NCBI GenBank assembly: GCA_018388625.1
Contig: CP074402.1
Location: 3,906,001-3,970,000, forward strand
Direction of reading: 5' to 3'
Source of the DNA: Nocardiopsis eucommiae
GTDB lineage: Bacteria; Actinomycetota; Actinomycetes; Streptosporangiales; Streptosporangiaceae
Length of the DNA: 64,000 nucleotides
Made by a program: the position numbers and the translations under genes. Below, in pieces: positions 1-12,660 of this stretch. Numbering within the stretch: the first letter of the stretch is position 1; the number at the start of each line of letters is the position of its first letter. Under the pieces are notes generated by a model. It had not been told where the DNA came from, ran no database searches, and saw nothing but the letters and a program-made list of their open reading frames with translations.

Positions 1-496
1 CGCTGACGGCGACTCCGGGGAGGTTGAGTCCCTTGTGGTTGGAGACGGTGCCGCCGAAGATGACGCGGGTCTGGATGTCGGTGCTGGTGGTCTTGGTGCA
101 CTCCAGCACGACGCGGCCGTCGTCGATGAGGACGCGGTCGCCGGGGCGGACGTCTCCGGGGAGCCCCTTGTAGGTGGTGGAGACGCGCTGGCGGTCGCCG
201 GGCACGTCCTCGATGGTGATGGTGAACTCGTCGCCTGCGGCGAGGTCGACGGGTCCGTCGGGGAAGGTACCCACACGGATCTTGGGTCCCTGGAGGTCCG
301 CGAGGACCCCCACCGCTCGGTTGGCGTCCGCCGCGGCCTGCCTGAGGTTGGCGAGGCTCGCGCGGTGGTCGTCGTGGGTTCCGTGGCTGAGGTTCAGACG
401 GGCGACGTCGAGGCCCGCGTCGACGAGGCGCCGGAGGGTCTCCGGGCTCGAGGTGGCGGGGCCAAGGGTCGCAACGATTTTTGCTCGACGTGTCAC
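1..496 (-). CDS. pyk: Pyruvate kinase, N-terminal third (partial)
   Basis: Last step of glycolysis: phosphoenolpyruvate plus ADP to pyruvate plus ATP, in the cytoplasm. About 165 codons are present and the gene runs off the left edge (family length about 475). The N-terminus reads MTRRAKIVATLGPATSS, followed by the family motif LNLSHG near residue 32 and DLQGPKIRVG near residue 70. I chose the GTG at 496 because a -10-like TAAAGT lies 7 nt upstream, suggesting a leaderless transcript, and because it matches usual Pyk N-termini; an in-frame GTG at 505 is the alternative. A dre-like palindrome covers the -35 region. The visible part has no frameshift. Confidence 0.95.
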   Translation of the reverse strand, partial: MTRRAKIVATLGPATSSPETLRRLVDAGLDVARLNLSHGTHDDHRASLANLRQAAADANRAVGVLADLQGPKIRVGTFPDGPVDLAAGDEFTITIEDVPGDRQRVSTTYKGLPGDVRPGDRVLIDDGRVVLECTKTTSTDIQTRVIFGGTVSNHKGLNLPGVAVS

Positions 497-503
497 GTCT
501 ATC

Positions 504-509
504 ACTTTA
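504..509 (-). promoter_or_regulatory. Putative -10 of leaderless pyk promoter
   Basis: TAAAGT on the minus strand fits TANNNT and ends 7 nt before the GTG at 496. The -35 window (527-532) lies inside the dre-like palindrome; its sequence does not resemble TTGACA. Confidence 0.4.
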
Positions 510-526
510 GAGCGTCTGGGGGATGG

Positions 527-542
527 AGTGGTCTAAACCAGG
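527..542. promoter_or_regulatory. DasR dre-like operator upstream of pyk
   Basis: AGTGGTCTAAACCAGG matches the streptomycete DasR-responsive element A(C/G)TGGTCTAGACCA(C/G)T at 14 of 16 positions by eye. It overlies the putative -35 of pyk, where a bound GntR-type repressor would block transcription. DasR itself is not in the window. Confidence 0.5.
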
Positions 543-659
543 TTGCGAATGCACGTATCTGAGGTGGAGCTGGGGCGAACGTGGTGACCCTGAGTGACGG
601 GTGTGGAATGCGTGTCGTGGCCGTGTGGCCGCGTCCGGCGTTCGGTGAAGGGGTTTTCG

Positions 660-1370
660 GTGTTCGATCGTGCTGTGGTGGTGTCCGCTCTGGGTGCGGA
701 GGTCGCGGCTCTGGAGGAGGTTCTCCTGGGTCTCTCGGAGTCCGAGGTGGTGTTGCCCACACGGTGTGCCCCGTGGGACGTGGCCGCGCTGTCGGTGCAC
801 ACGGTGGGTTCGTTGCGCCAGGTGGCGGTGGCGCTGGACGGGGAGGAACCGGGTGTGTCGGCCCCGCTGGTGTCGGCTGCGGGGTACTACGTCCCGGAGG
901 TGCGGTTCTCTCCGGCGGTGAACAGGGCACGGGTCGAGGGCGCGCTGGAGCGGGCGGCTCGACGCTCGGACGCGGCGGAGCCGGGCCGGGTGTTGCGCGG
1001 GTCCTGGGAGGCGTTGGCGGTGCGTCTGCCGGGTGAGCCGGAGGGGCGGCGGATCGTGACGCGGCACGGGGACCCGATGCTGGTGACGGACTACCTGGTG
1101 ACCCGCGTGGTGGAACTGGTGCTGCACGGGGTGGACCTGGCGGACGCGCTGGGCCGGGAGCCGTGGACGGCGGGGGCCGCGTTGGACGTCGTACGCGCGG
1201 TGCTGTTCGGGTCGGTGGAGCCGGGGGAGCTGGCGAGGGTGCTGCCGGACGGGGCGGGTGCCGGCGGTGCCTCGCTGGTGGCGGTGCGCGCGGTGACCGG
1301 GCGCTCGGACTCCGAGGTGGACCGGGCGGCGCTGGAGGCGGCCGGGGTGACGTTCCTGGCGTTGGGCTGA
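660..1370 (+). CDS. Maleylpyruvate isomerase N-terminal/mycothiol-dependent DinB-like protein
   Basis: A 236-aa protein of the DinB/MDMPI superfamily, metal-binding four-helix proteins of which some use mycothiol as cofactor. The hallmark segment CAPWDVAALSVHTVG near residue 38 corresponds to the family pattern C-x-W-x(n)-H, and VELVLHGVDLADAL near residue 150 supplies the second His/Asp group. The open frame extends upstream to 594, but the GTG at 660 gives a normal-length protein and follows GAAGG. It is divergent from pyk and ends at a hairpin shared with the convergent gene. Actinobacterial members are mostly uncharacterised, so the substrate is unknown. Confidence 0.75.
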   Translation: MFDRAVVVSALGAEVAALEEVLLGLSESEVVLPTRCAPWDVAALSVHTVGSLRQVAVALDGEEPGVSAPLVSAAGYYVPEVRFSPAVNRARVEGALERAARRSDAAEPGRVLRGSWEALAVRLPGEPEGRRIVTRHGDPMLVTDYLVTRVVELVLHGVDLADALGREPWTAGAALDVVRAVLFGSVEPGELARVLPDGAGAGGASLVAVRAVTGRSDSEVDRAALEAAGVTFLALG

Positions 1371-1409
1371 GCGGCCTCGACGGCCGCGGGCCACCCCGTG
1401 ATCTTCCGC

Positions 1410-1441
1410 GGGCGGCGGTCCGGTCCTCCTGACCGCCGCCC
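1410..1441. terminator. Bidirectional hairpin terminator
   Basis: Perfect 11-bp arms GGGCGGCGGTC / GACCGCCGCCC with a 10-nt loop, between the converging genes ending at 1370 (+) and 1472 (-). No U-tract, as is common in actinobacteria. Confidence 0.7.
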
Positions 1442-1471
1442 CTCCCTGGTCGGCGCTTCCCCGCGCGTTGC

Positions 1472-2374
1472 TCAGACGGCGTGGCGGGGTCGGGGCAGGT
1501 CGGGCTGCACGTGTCCGTAGGCCCGCAGGATGCGGAGCCGCTGGATGGTGCGCATGCCCTCGCGTTCGAGGGTGGCGACGGTGTCCCAGTCGTCCCAGCA
1601 GGCGTCCCAGCCCCCGTCGGGGCGCTGCTGGTCCTCGAAGGCCTGGAGGTTGCGTTCGATCTCCTGGTCGGTGAAGAGCGGCCGGGCGATGTGGCCCGGG
1701 TGCGAGGCGAGGTCCAGCGGCGTGTGGACGTGTCCGGTGGCGCGCGGGTGGACGTCGATGACGGCGCGGATCATGTGGGCGAGGTGGTTCATCGCGACGA
1801 TGGCTCGGGGGCGGTCGGGGACGTGTTGGAGGAAGCAGCAGAGCCCGATGGCCTCGTGCGGGTTGGTCCACTTGAGGGTGTCGATGTGCTTCCAGCAGTA
1901 GGCCGTGGCGAGGTCGCGCCAGGGGTGGGTGACGTTGTTCTTGTGGAGGAGCCCGGTGATCATCGCGGTGATGTCGAGGCGGCTGCCGAAGTCGTCGTTG
2001 TGGCGGTACCAGGGCGCGGATTCGGTGTAGCGGGCGCTCGGGAGCGAGATCGGCAGCCCGCCGTCGTCGTTGCTGATGGTGGCGAGGTAGCGGCAGACGC
2101 CGACACCGATCTGGGCGGGGATCGGGCCGAGTTCGTCGAGGTAGCGCAGGGCGATCTCGGTGGCCACGGGCTGGCTGGCGTGGCCCCGCAGGTCGGGGTC
2201 GAGGCCGTTGCCGTAGCCGCCGTCGAGGTTGCGGTAGGCGGAGAGTGTGGCGCGGACGGGTTCGGCTGGTCCGCTCTGGAAGAGGTAGGCGAAGCGGTGC
2301 CGGTCGACGAGCCGGGCGCTGCGCATGGTGAAGTGTTCTGCTGCGCGGTACGAGTCCCAGGTCACAACGGTCAT
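1472..2374 (-). CDS. Alpha/alpha-barrel (terpene-cyclase/prenyltransferase-like) protein, unknown function
   Basis: A 300-aa protein beginning MTVVTWDSYRAAEHF. An upstream in-frame ATG at 2428 exists, but the ATG at 2374 fits the conserved region better. Repeated Gly/Asp/Trp motifs (YRNLDGGYGNGLDPD near residue 48, PDGGWDACWDDW near residue 258) resemble QW-type repeats of squalene cyclase and protein prenyltransferase barrels. It lacks an obvious DXDD catalytic motif, so I do not assign cyclase activity. It stands alone between converging and tandem neighbours. Likely a conserved actinobacterial hypothetical; a role in terpenoid chemistry would be a guess. Confidence 0.6.
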   Translation of the reverse strand: MTVVTWDSYRAAEHFTMRSARLVDRHRFAYLFQSGPAEPVRATLSAYRNLDGGYGNGLDPDLRGHASQPVATEIALRYLDELGPIPAQIGVGVCRYLATISNDDGGLPISLPSARYTESAPWYRHNDDFGSRLDITAMITGLLHKNNVTHPWRDLATAYCWKHIDTLKWTNPHEAIGLCCFLQHVPDRPRAIVAMNHLAHMIRAVIDVHPRATGHVHTPLDLASHPGHIARPLFTDQEIERNLQAFEDQQRPDGGWDACWDDWDTVATLEREGMRTIQRLRILRAYGHVQPDLPRPRHAV

Positions 2375-2437
2375 GATTCGACGGTACGACCGTGTCCGGA
2401 CGGGGAGAACAGCCCGGCCCTGATCCATTCGCGATCT

Positions 2438-2815
2438 TTACGCGGCGTTCTCGGGGCGCTTGCGTTGGAGGTGGAGGTAAAGGGCTCCGGCCCAGGACAG
2501 GGTGACCGTGAGGGCCACGAGGAGCTGGGCCGTGAGGAGGTGTTCGGTGGGGTAGACGACACCGGTGAGGTAGTGCGCGATGAAGCCCTCGGGCGGGAGT
2601 CCGGCCTGTCCGGCGTTCCGGCGGCCCCAGTCCTCCAGGTGGGTGAGCGGGCACGGCCAGCCGATGACGGTGACGCCCAGGCCGTACACGGCGCAGGCCA
2701 GGTGGGGCCAGAACATGCGGGGCCAGCGCCAGGCCGCGAAGCCGCCGAGCGCGACGTAGGCGAGGAAGAGCAGGTGCAGGACCATGGCGCCCTCACCGAT
2801 GACGCTGTACACCAT
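2438..2815 (-). CDS. DUF2784 family membrane protein
   Basis: A 125-aa protein with three to four predicted membrane segments. It carries the DUF2784 hallmarks: an N-terminal helix ending VALGG, a WPRMFWPHLAC segment near residue 31, GWPCPLTHLE near residue 52, then GLPPEGFIAHYLTGVVYP. The length and start (MVYSVIGEGAMVLHLLF) match the family. It sits downstream of gltD on the same strand beyond a strong hairpin, so it is probably a separate unit. The family function is unknown. Confidence 0.8.
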   Translation of the reverse strand: MVYSVIGEGAMVLHLLFLAYVALGGFAAWRWPRMFWPHLACAVYGLGVTVIGWPCPLTHLEDWGRRNAGQAGLPPEGFIAHYLTGVVYPTEHLLTAQLLVALTVTLSWAGALYLHLQRKRPENAA

Positions 2816-2835
2816 GGGTCGATCGTAGGCCGCGT

Positions 2836-2867
2836 GCCGGGCGCGGGGACAGGCCCCCGCGCCCGGC
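2836..2867 (-). terminator. Terminator after gltBD
   Basis: Perfect 13-bp arms GCCGGGCGCGGGG / CCCCGCGCCCGGC with a 6-nt loop, 12 nt past the gltD stop. Strong GC stem without a U-tail. Confidence 0.7.
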
Positions 2868-2878
2868 GGGTGGGTCTC

Positions 2879-4332
2879 CTAGACGAGCGGGCGCTCGGTG
2901 GGCGGGATGGCCACCGGCAGGACGGTGTCCTGGGTGAGGTGGCGGTCCACACCGGCCGCCGCGGAGCGGCCCTCGGCGATGGCCCAGACGATGAGCGACT
3001 GGCCCCGGCCCATGTCCCCGGCGCAGAAGACGCCGTCGACGGTGGTCCGGTAGTCGGCGTCGCGGACGACGTTGCCGCGCCCGTCGAGTTCGACGCCGAG
3101 CTGGTCGAGGAGGCCCTCCTTCTCGGGGCCGACGAAGCCCATGGCGAGGGTGACGAGGTCGGCGGGGATCTCCCGCTCGGTGCCCTCGACCGGCGCGAAG
3201 CCGTCGGGGCCGCGCTTGACCTCGACGAGCTTCAGGGCGCGGACCCTGCCGTCGGCGTCCCCGACGAACTCCAGGGTGTTGACGGAGTAGATCCGCCGAC
3301 CGCCCTCCTCATGGGCGCTGGTGACCTTGTACAGCATCGGCATGGTGGGCCAGGGCTGGTGGTCGGGGCGCGTGGTGGGCGGCTTGGGCATGATCTCCAG
3401 CTGGGTGACCGAGGCGGCCCCCTGCCGGTGGGCGGTACCGACGCAGTCGGCACCGGTGTCGCCGCCGCCGATGACCACGACGTGCTTGCCCTCGGCGTGG
3501 ATGGGGGCGCGGTCGAGGTCGCCCTCCTGCACCCGGTTGGCCAGGGGCAGGTACTCCATGGCCTGGTGGATACCGTCGAGTTCGCGGCCGGTGGCGGGGA
3601 GGTCGCGCCACTGGGTGGCGCCGCCGGTGAGGACGACGGCGTCGTGGTCGGCCCTGAGCTGGTCGGCGGTGACGTCGACACCCACGTTGACTCCGGTGCG
3701 GAACGTGGTGCCCTCCGCGCTCATCTGGGCGAGGCGGCGGTCGATGTGCCGCTTCTCCATCTTGAACTCGGGGATGCCGTAGCGGAGCAGGCCGCCGACG
3801 CGGTCGGCGCGCTCGTAGACGGTGACGTCGTGTCCGGCGCGGGTGAGCTGCTGCGCGGCGGCGAGCCCGGCGGGGCCGGAGCCGACGACGGCGACGGTGC
3901 GGCCGGTGCGGTGGGTGGGGGCAGGGGCCTGACCCAGCCCTCCTCCCACGCGCGGTCGATGATGGAGACCTCGACGTTCTTGATGGTGACGGCGGGCTGG
4001 TTGATGCCGAGCACGCAGGCGGACTCGCAGGGCGCGGGGCACAGGCGGCCGGTGAACTCGGGGAAGTTGTTGGTGGCGTGGAGCCGCTCGATGGCCTCGG
4101 CCCAGTCGTGCGTGTACACGAGGTGGTTCCACTCGGGGATGAGGTTCCCGAGGGGGCACCCGTTGTGGCAGAACGGGATGCCGCAGTCCATGCAGCGTGA
4201 GGCCTGCTTGGTGACGGTGCCGCGGTCGAGGTCCTCCTGGACCTCGCGCCAGTCCTGGATGCGGACGTCGACGGGGCGGTGCTGGGGGAGCTCGCGCTCG
4301 GTGATCTTCAGGAAACCCTTGGGGTCAGCCAT
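2879..4332 (-). CDS. gltD: Glutamate synthase small (beta) subunit, apparent frameshift
   Basis: NADPH-dependent electron-input subunit of glutamate synthase (glutamine plus 2-oxoglutarate to two glutamates). The N-terminal ferredoxin-like domain has Cys clusters [15 protein letters not shown] near residue 47 and [10 protein letters not shown] near residue 94. The FAD site is [11 protein letters not shown] near residue 150, the NADPH site [12 protein letters not shown] near residue 285, and the C-terminal motif [16 protein letters not shown]. The reading frame changes at about 3915-3940, between EEGWV and the FAD domain; one added base gives a normal 484-aa protein. The start ATG follows GAGGAGGAACC. 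It lies 27 nt after gltB, surely as one operon. Confidence 0.93.
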
Positions 4333-4359
4333 GGTTCCTCCTCCTCTCGTGTGCTGACT

Positions 4360-8917
<4,558 letters not shown>

Positions 8918-9105
8918 CTGCCCTCCAGTCGTCTCTCGTCGGCTTCGTGAAAAGCGCATCGGGACGACGTTGGCCCTGCTGCGTGCGTGATGCTGTTGTG
9001 TCCGCCGGGGGCGGGTCCCGACCGTGGGTCTCCCGGTCGTCACCGTGTCGCGTACACGTCCTCGTGTCGCCGGTGTCGGTGGGCGTCCCGTGTCGGGCAG
9101 GTTCT

Positions 9106-9111
9106 CTTATA
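9106..9111 (-). promoter_or_regulatory. Putative gltB -10 element
   Basis: TATAAG on the minus strand is the most AT-rich -10-like hexamer in this GC-rich region. The expected -35 window (CGCATC) is poor. Placement is about 190 nt upstream of the gltB ATG. Confidence 0.35.
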
Positions 9112-9138
9112 CAGGCTGGTCCGGCCCCGATGCGAATC

Positions 9139-9154
9139 GGAGGTCTAGACCAGA
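9139..9154. promoter_or_regulatory. DasR dre-like operator upstream of gltB
   Basis: GGAGGTCTAGACCAGA contains the perfect palindrome GGTCTAGACC and matches the dre consensus at 13 of 16 positions by eye. It sits just upstream of the putative gltB -35. It resembles the site upstream of pyk. Confidence 0.45.
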
Positions 9155-9364
9155 AGGCGCCGCGGTGCGCCGTGGCCCGTCGTGTGCCACCCCCTGTGGA
9201 GGGGCGCGGGTCCCTCTCGGACCGGTGTCCGATGAGAGCTGGCCCAGCAGGTTGTTCCACGAGGGAAATCCGCTAAACCTCCCAAAGGGGAGGAAAGGCC
9301 GTCCGTTGATCGGATCCTCACCGAGCGCGGGAGGGCCCTGACCACCGCCTACCCACGTTACCCC

Positions 9365-9382
9365 GGGGGCGCCACCGCCCCC
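9365..9382. other. Short perfect hairpin in the gltB upstream region
   Basis: GGGGGCG / CGCCCCC with a CCAC loop, about 100 nt before the next plus-strand gene. There is no upstream plus-strand gene for it to terminate, so its role is unclear. Confidence 0.3.
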
Positions 9383-9485
9383 AAGGGCGGACGGACCACA
9401 CCGGGGAGTGACATCCCCCTCATCCGGGGCGCGCGGTCCCGGTCGTGGCACCGCCGGAGCGTCCGCGACGTGGGAGGATCACGGC

Positions 9486-11306
9486 ATGGCAGGACACCCG
9501 ACTTCCCCTGGCCCGGTCGATCCCGGAGCCGACTCCCCCGTGGCCACCACCGCACCCGGCGGCCCGGTCCCGGAGACCCGCGCGGCCCCTCGGCGCGACG
9601 AGCGCCCGCCCCTCCCCGAGGCCGCGGAGGACTTCCTGCGCGATTACGGGCCCGACGCGGCGCGGCCCAGGAGGGTCCTGGCGCTACTCTCCGACGGCCG
9701 GTGGTGGACCGCCAACGACCTCGTGCGCGCCAGCGGTGTGGCGCACGCCGTGGTCGCGTCCCTCTTCGGGGCGCTGGAGGGCGCGGGGGAGCTGGAGCGC
9801 GAGCCCGGAGGCGACCGGCGCCGCCTGTCGAGCCCCGTCCCCTACTCCGGCGCGGCCGGGCCGACGCTGGCCGACCCGGTGGCGCACCTGCTCCCCGCCC
9901 ACTCCCGGGCCGCCGAGGAGCTGGCCCGGGCGGTGGCCGAGGGGCCCGCCTCCGACCTGGACCTGGACCACGTGTCCGCGACCGCCGAGACCGCGCTGCG
10001 CCGGGCCCTGTTCCTGGCCACCCGGTTCGACCTGCGTCAGCGCACGCTCCTGTGCGTGGGCGACCACGACCTCACCTCCCTCGCGCTGGCCCTGGTGCGT
10101 CCGGACGCCCGGGTACTGGTGGTGGACCTCGACGAGCGGGTGCTGGCCCACATCGACGCGGTGGCCGACCGGCTGGGGCTGCCGGTGCGCACCCACACCG
10201 CCGACCTGCGGCTGGGACTGCCCCCGTCACTGCGGGAGGGCGCCGACCTCGTCTTCACCGATCCGCCCTACACGCCCGACGGGGTGGACCTGTTCGTGCG
10301 GCGCGGGGTGGAGGGCCTGGCCGACCCCGGCGGGGGCGGGTGCTCGTGGCCTACGGCGCCAGCGAGACCACGCCCAAGCTGGCGGCCGCGACCCAGGCGC
10401 GTATGGTGCGCTCGGGGCTGCTCTTGGAAGCCGTGTGGCCGGACTTCAACCGCTACCTGGGGGCGGAGTCCATCGGCGCGGCAAGCGACCTGTACGTGCT
10501 GCGTCCGCTCGCGCGCACTCTGCCCTCCCCGGCGGTGACTCCTCTCGCGTGTACAGCCAGGGGGTCAACGCCAAGGAGGCGCGCGGCGGCCTGGACACGG
10601 AACGGGCCACCGCCGTGCTGGAGCGGGTCGCGGAGCTGACCGGCTCCGCCCCGGCGGATGACGGCGCGGACGCGGGGGCCGGGGCCGCATCTCCCGCGCT
10701 GGTCGGCGACTGGCCGCGTGAGGTGGCCGGGGGCACCCGGGTGCGACTGTCCACGTGGATGGACTCCCCCACCGCCGTCGGGGCGCGTGCGGTGATCAAC
10801 CTCACCGGCGGCTGGGAGCGGTCGGCGCCCCGGGTGGCGTTGGCCTCCACGGCCGACGACACCTTCGTGCTGGTGCCCTCGTCGTCGCGCTGGGTGCGTG
10901 ACGAGGCGGGTCAGAAGGGGTTCCGTGCCCTGGTGGAGCCGGGGTTCCGGGTGCGGTTCCTGCGGGGGTGGGGGCCGCCGACCTCACCGCGATCCGCTGC
11001 ACGCGGGTCCCTGAGCCGGGCGCGGGCGCCGACGGCCTGCTGGCCCACGTCCAGGGAAGGTCCCACGGGACGTTGACGGCGACGCTGCGCGCGGGACTGG
11101 TGGAGACGGCGGCCCGGCGGGGACTGCCGATCAACAAGCGCACCGCCCGGCACGCGGTGGCCGCGGTCCCGGACTGGGTGGCGGGTCACACCCTGCTGGA
11201 CCTGCCCGAGCACCGGTTCCCGGGGCTGCTGGCGGTGGCCTCGGACCTGGTCGCCAGGGTCGACGAGGCGGGGGCGGAGCGGGGGCGGTCCGAAGGCGAG
11301 GGCTGA
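9486..11306 (+). CDS. BpsA-like aminopropyltransferase/methyltransferase-fold protein with C-terminal extension, three apparent frameshifts
   Basis: The N-terminal part (to about residue 345) has a winged-helix segment (LALLSDGRWWTANDLVRASG) then a Rossmann domain with FTDPPYTPDGVDLFVRRG near residue 257, the hallmark of the bis(aminopropyl)spermidine synthase (BpsA/DUF43) family. Frames shift at about 10330-10345, 10530-10555 and 10970, each consistent with one missing base. Joined, the protein is about 607 aa. The last 240 residues (from YSQGVNAKEARGG) match nothing I recognise and contain LSTWMDSPTAVGARAVINL. The start ATG follows GGGAGGATCACGGC. One fused protein versus two genes is not settled, because the second junction falls between the domains. 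Branched-polyamine synthesis is possible but unproven. Confidence 0.6.
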
Positions 11307-11327
11307 GCCGCTCCGGTCCACGAACAC

Positions 11328-11369
11328 GGGCGGGGCCCGGTGGGAGGTCGTTCCCACCGGGCCCCGCCC
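11328..11369. terminator. Bidirectional terminator
   Basis: Perfect 18-bp stem GGGCGGGGCCCGGTGGGA / TCCCACCGGGCCCCGCCC with loop GGTCGT, extended by ACAC/GTGT beyond a bulge. It serves the converging genes ending at 11306 and 11393. Confidence 0.8.
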
Positions 11370-11392
11370 GCGTGTCGGAGGGGTCGTCGCCG

Positions 11393-12461
11393 CTACTGGC
11401 CGGGCTGGGTCGGTGTCTCGACCGTGCCGTCGGCCGGGGGCGGGTCCTCGACCAGCTCCTGTTCGGTTCCCTCCACGGCGCCCTCGCCCGTTCCGGTTCC
11501 GTCCCCGGTGCCCGCACCGGTTCCGTCTCCGGCGCCGTCCTCGGTTCCGGTGCCCTCACCGGCGCCGGGCGCGGTCTCCTCGCCGCCGAGCTCACCGATC
11601 CGGCGGAAGAACGGGTTGCGGAAGTTGGCCAGGGTCACCAGCGGGGTGACCAGGCTGACCCGCTCATCGACGGACTCGGAGTCGGTGGGCTGGACCCAGA
11701 CGACCACCAGGTAGTGGCCGGTGATGATGGCGTCGGCGGCGCTGTAGCCGGCGCCGAGGCGGTCGAGGGGGACTCGCCGGACGGGGAGAGCACGAACCCG
11801 GGGTCGACCGGCTGTTCGCCCTCCTCCGCCTCGGGCAGCTCCATGGCTTCGGCCACGGCACGGCTGCCCTCGATGTCGGCCAGGTTGAACACCGCGACCA
11901 CACCGAAGACGTCGTCATCGGACAGGTAGGTGGCGCGACCCGCCTGCGTGCAGTCCGCCTCGGTCAGCGCCTGCCGGATCTGATCGCCCCAGACCGCCGC
12001 CGAGCAGTCCTCGGTCAGGTCCGAGTCCCGCAGGGTAAAGTCCAGGCTCTGCCCGGAGATCTCGGAGTTGTGGCGCTCGAACAGCTCGCCCTCGTTGAGC
12101 GGCCGGGTGTCCTTGTCCCGGGAGGACAGCACCGCGTTCATGTTGCTGTCCTGGGAGTCCTGGACCTTGTACAGGGCCGGGCGGGTCTCCTGGGCGGCCT
12201 GCTCCTCGCCGCCGTCCCCGGAGAACTGGAGGAACAGCACCGTGCCCAGGGCGATGAGCGCCACGACGAGCACACCGACCAGGACGGTCAGCATCCCACC
12301 GAAGCGGCGGGGTTCCTTCTTGCGTCGGCCACCGCCCTTGCGGCGTCCGCCCTCGCGGCTCTCGGACCGGCTCTGGTCCGCCCGGGCGGGGGTTCGGCTG
12401 GCTCGCTGTCTTTCCTCCGGCGGCCCGGCCTGCCAGGCGTCGACGGTTCAGAAGGGGACAC
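11393..12461 (-). CDS. Single-pass membrane protein, paralog of the adjacent upstream gene, two apparent frameshifts
   Basis: Restored length about 356 aa. I take the GTG at 12461 (MSPSEPSTPGRPG), 8 nt after GGAAAGG. The N-terminal cytoplasmic tail is basic (GGRRKGGGRRKKEPRRFGG), followed by one membrane helix (MLTVLVGVLVVALIALGTV) and an outside domain with a Cys pair (EDCSAAVWG and ADCTQAG). A frame change at about 12395 is needed to link the start to the helix; another in the C run near 11770 links to GHYLVVVWVQPTDSES. The tail is a Gly/Thr/Glu-rich repeat. The outer domain aligns with the neighbour (12661-13842): ESC/EDC, VWGE/VWGD, GHYL. Function unknown. Confidence 0.65.
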
Positions 12462-12484
12462 CCAAAGGACCTTTCCGTGGATGC

Positions 12485-12511
12485 GGGCCGGTCACGTGAC
12501 GTGACCGGCCC
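12485..12511 (-). terminator. Hairpin between the paralogous membrane-protein genes
   Basis: Perfect palindrome with 13-nt arms GGGCCGGTCACGT / ACGTGACCGGCCC around one central base. It lies 150 nt past the upstream gene and 24 nt before the downstream start, so it may terminate one or act in the leader of the other. Confidence 0.5.
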
Positions 12512-12660
12512 GGCTGCGCTCGGGAACGGCGGGGGACGCCTCCCGCCTGGTGTCGACCCCGGGGTCGTGTTCCCAGAAATCGGTGGAACACACCCCGGCG
12601 GGCGGGTCGATCTGTCCGAGATCCTATCGGGGCGCCCGACGGGGCCGGACAGACCCGTTC

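Larger units (their letters stand above)
8918..9485. other. 568-nt non-coding region between divergent gltB and the BpsA-like gene
   Basis: No credible gene. It holds a possible gltB promoter (-10 at 9106-9111), a dre-like palindrome (9139-9154) and a compact hairpin (9365-9382). The implied gltB leader would be about 180 nt. I recognise no known riboswitch in it. Confidence 0.6.

Noticed and set aside
1481..4357. Very long open frame on the plus strand opposite gltD and neighbours
   Set aside because: Composition is a Val/Gly/Asp-rich shadow of high-GC codon bias on the other strand; minus-strand genes here have clear family motifs.
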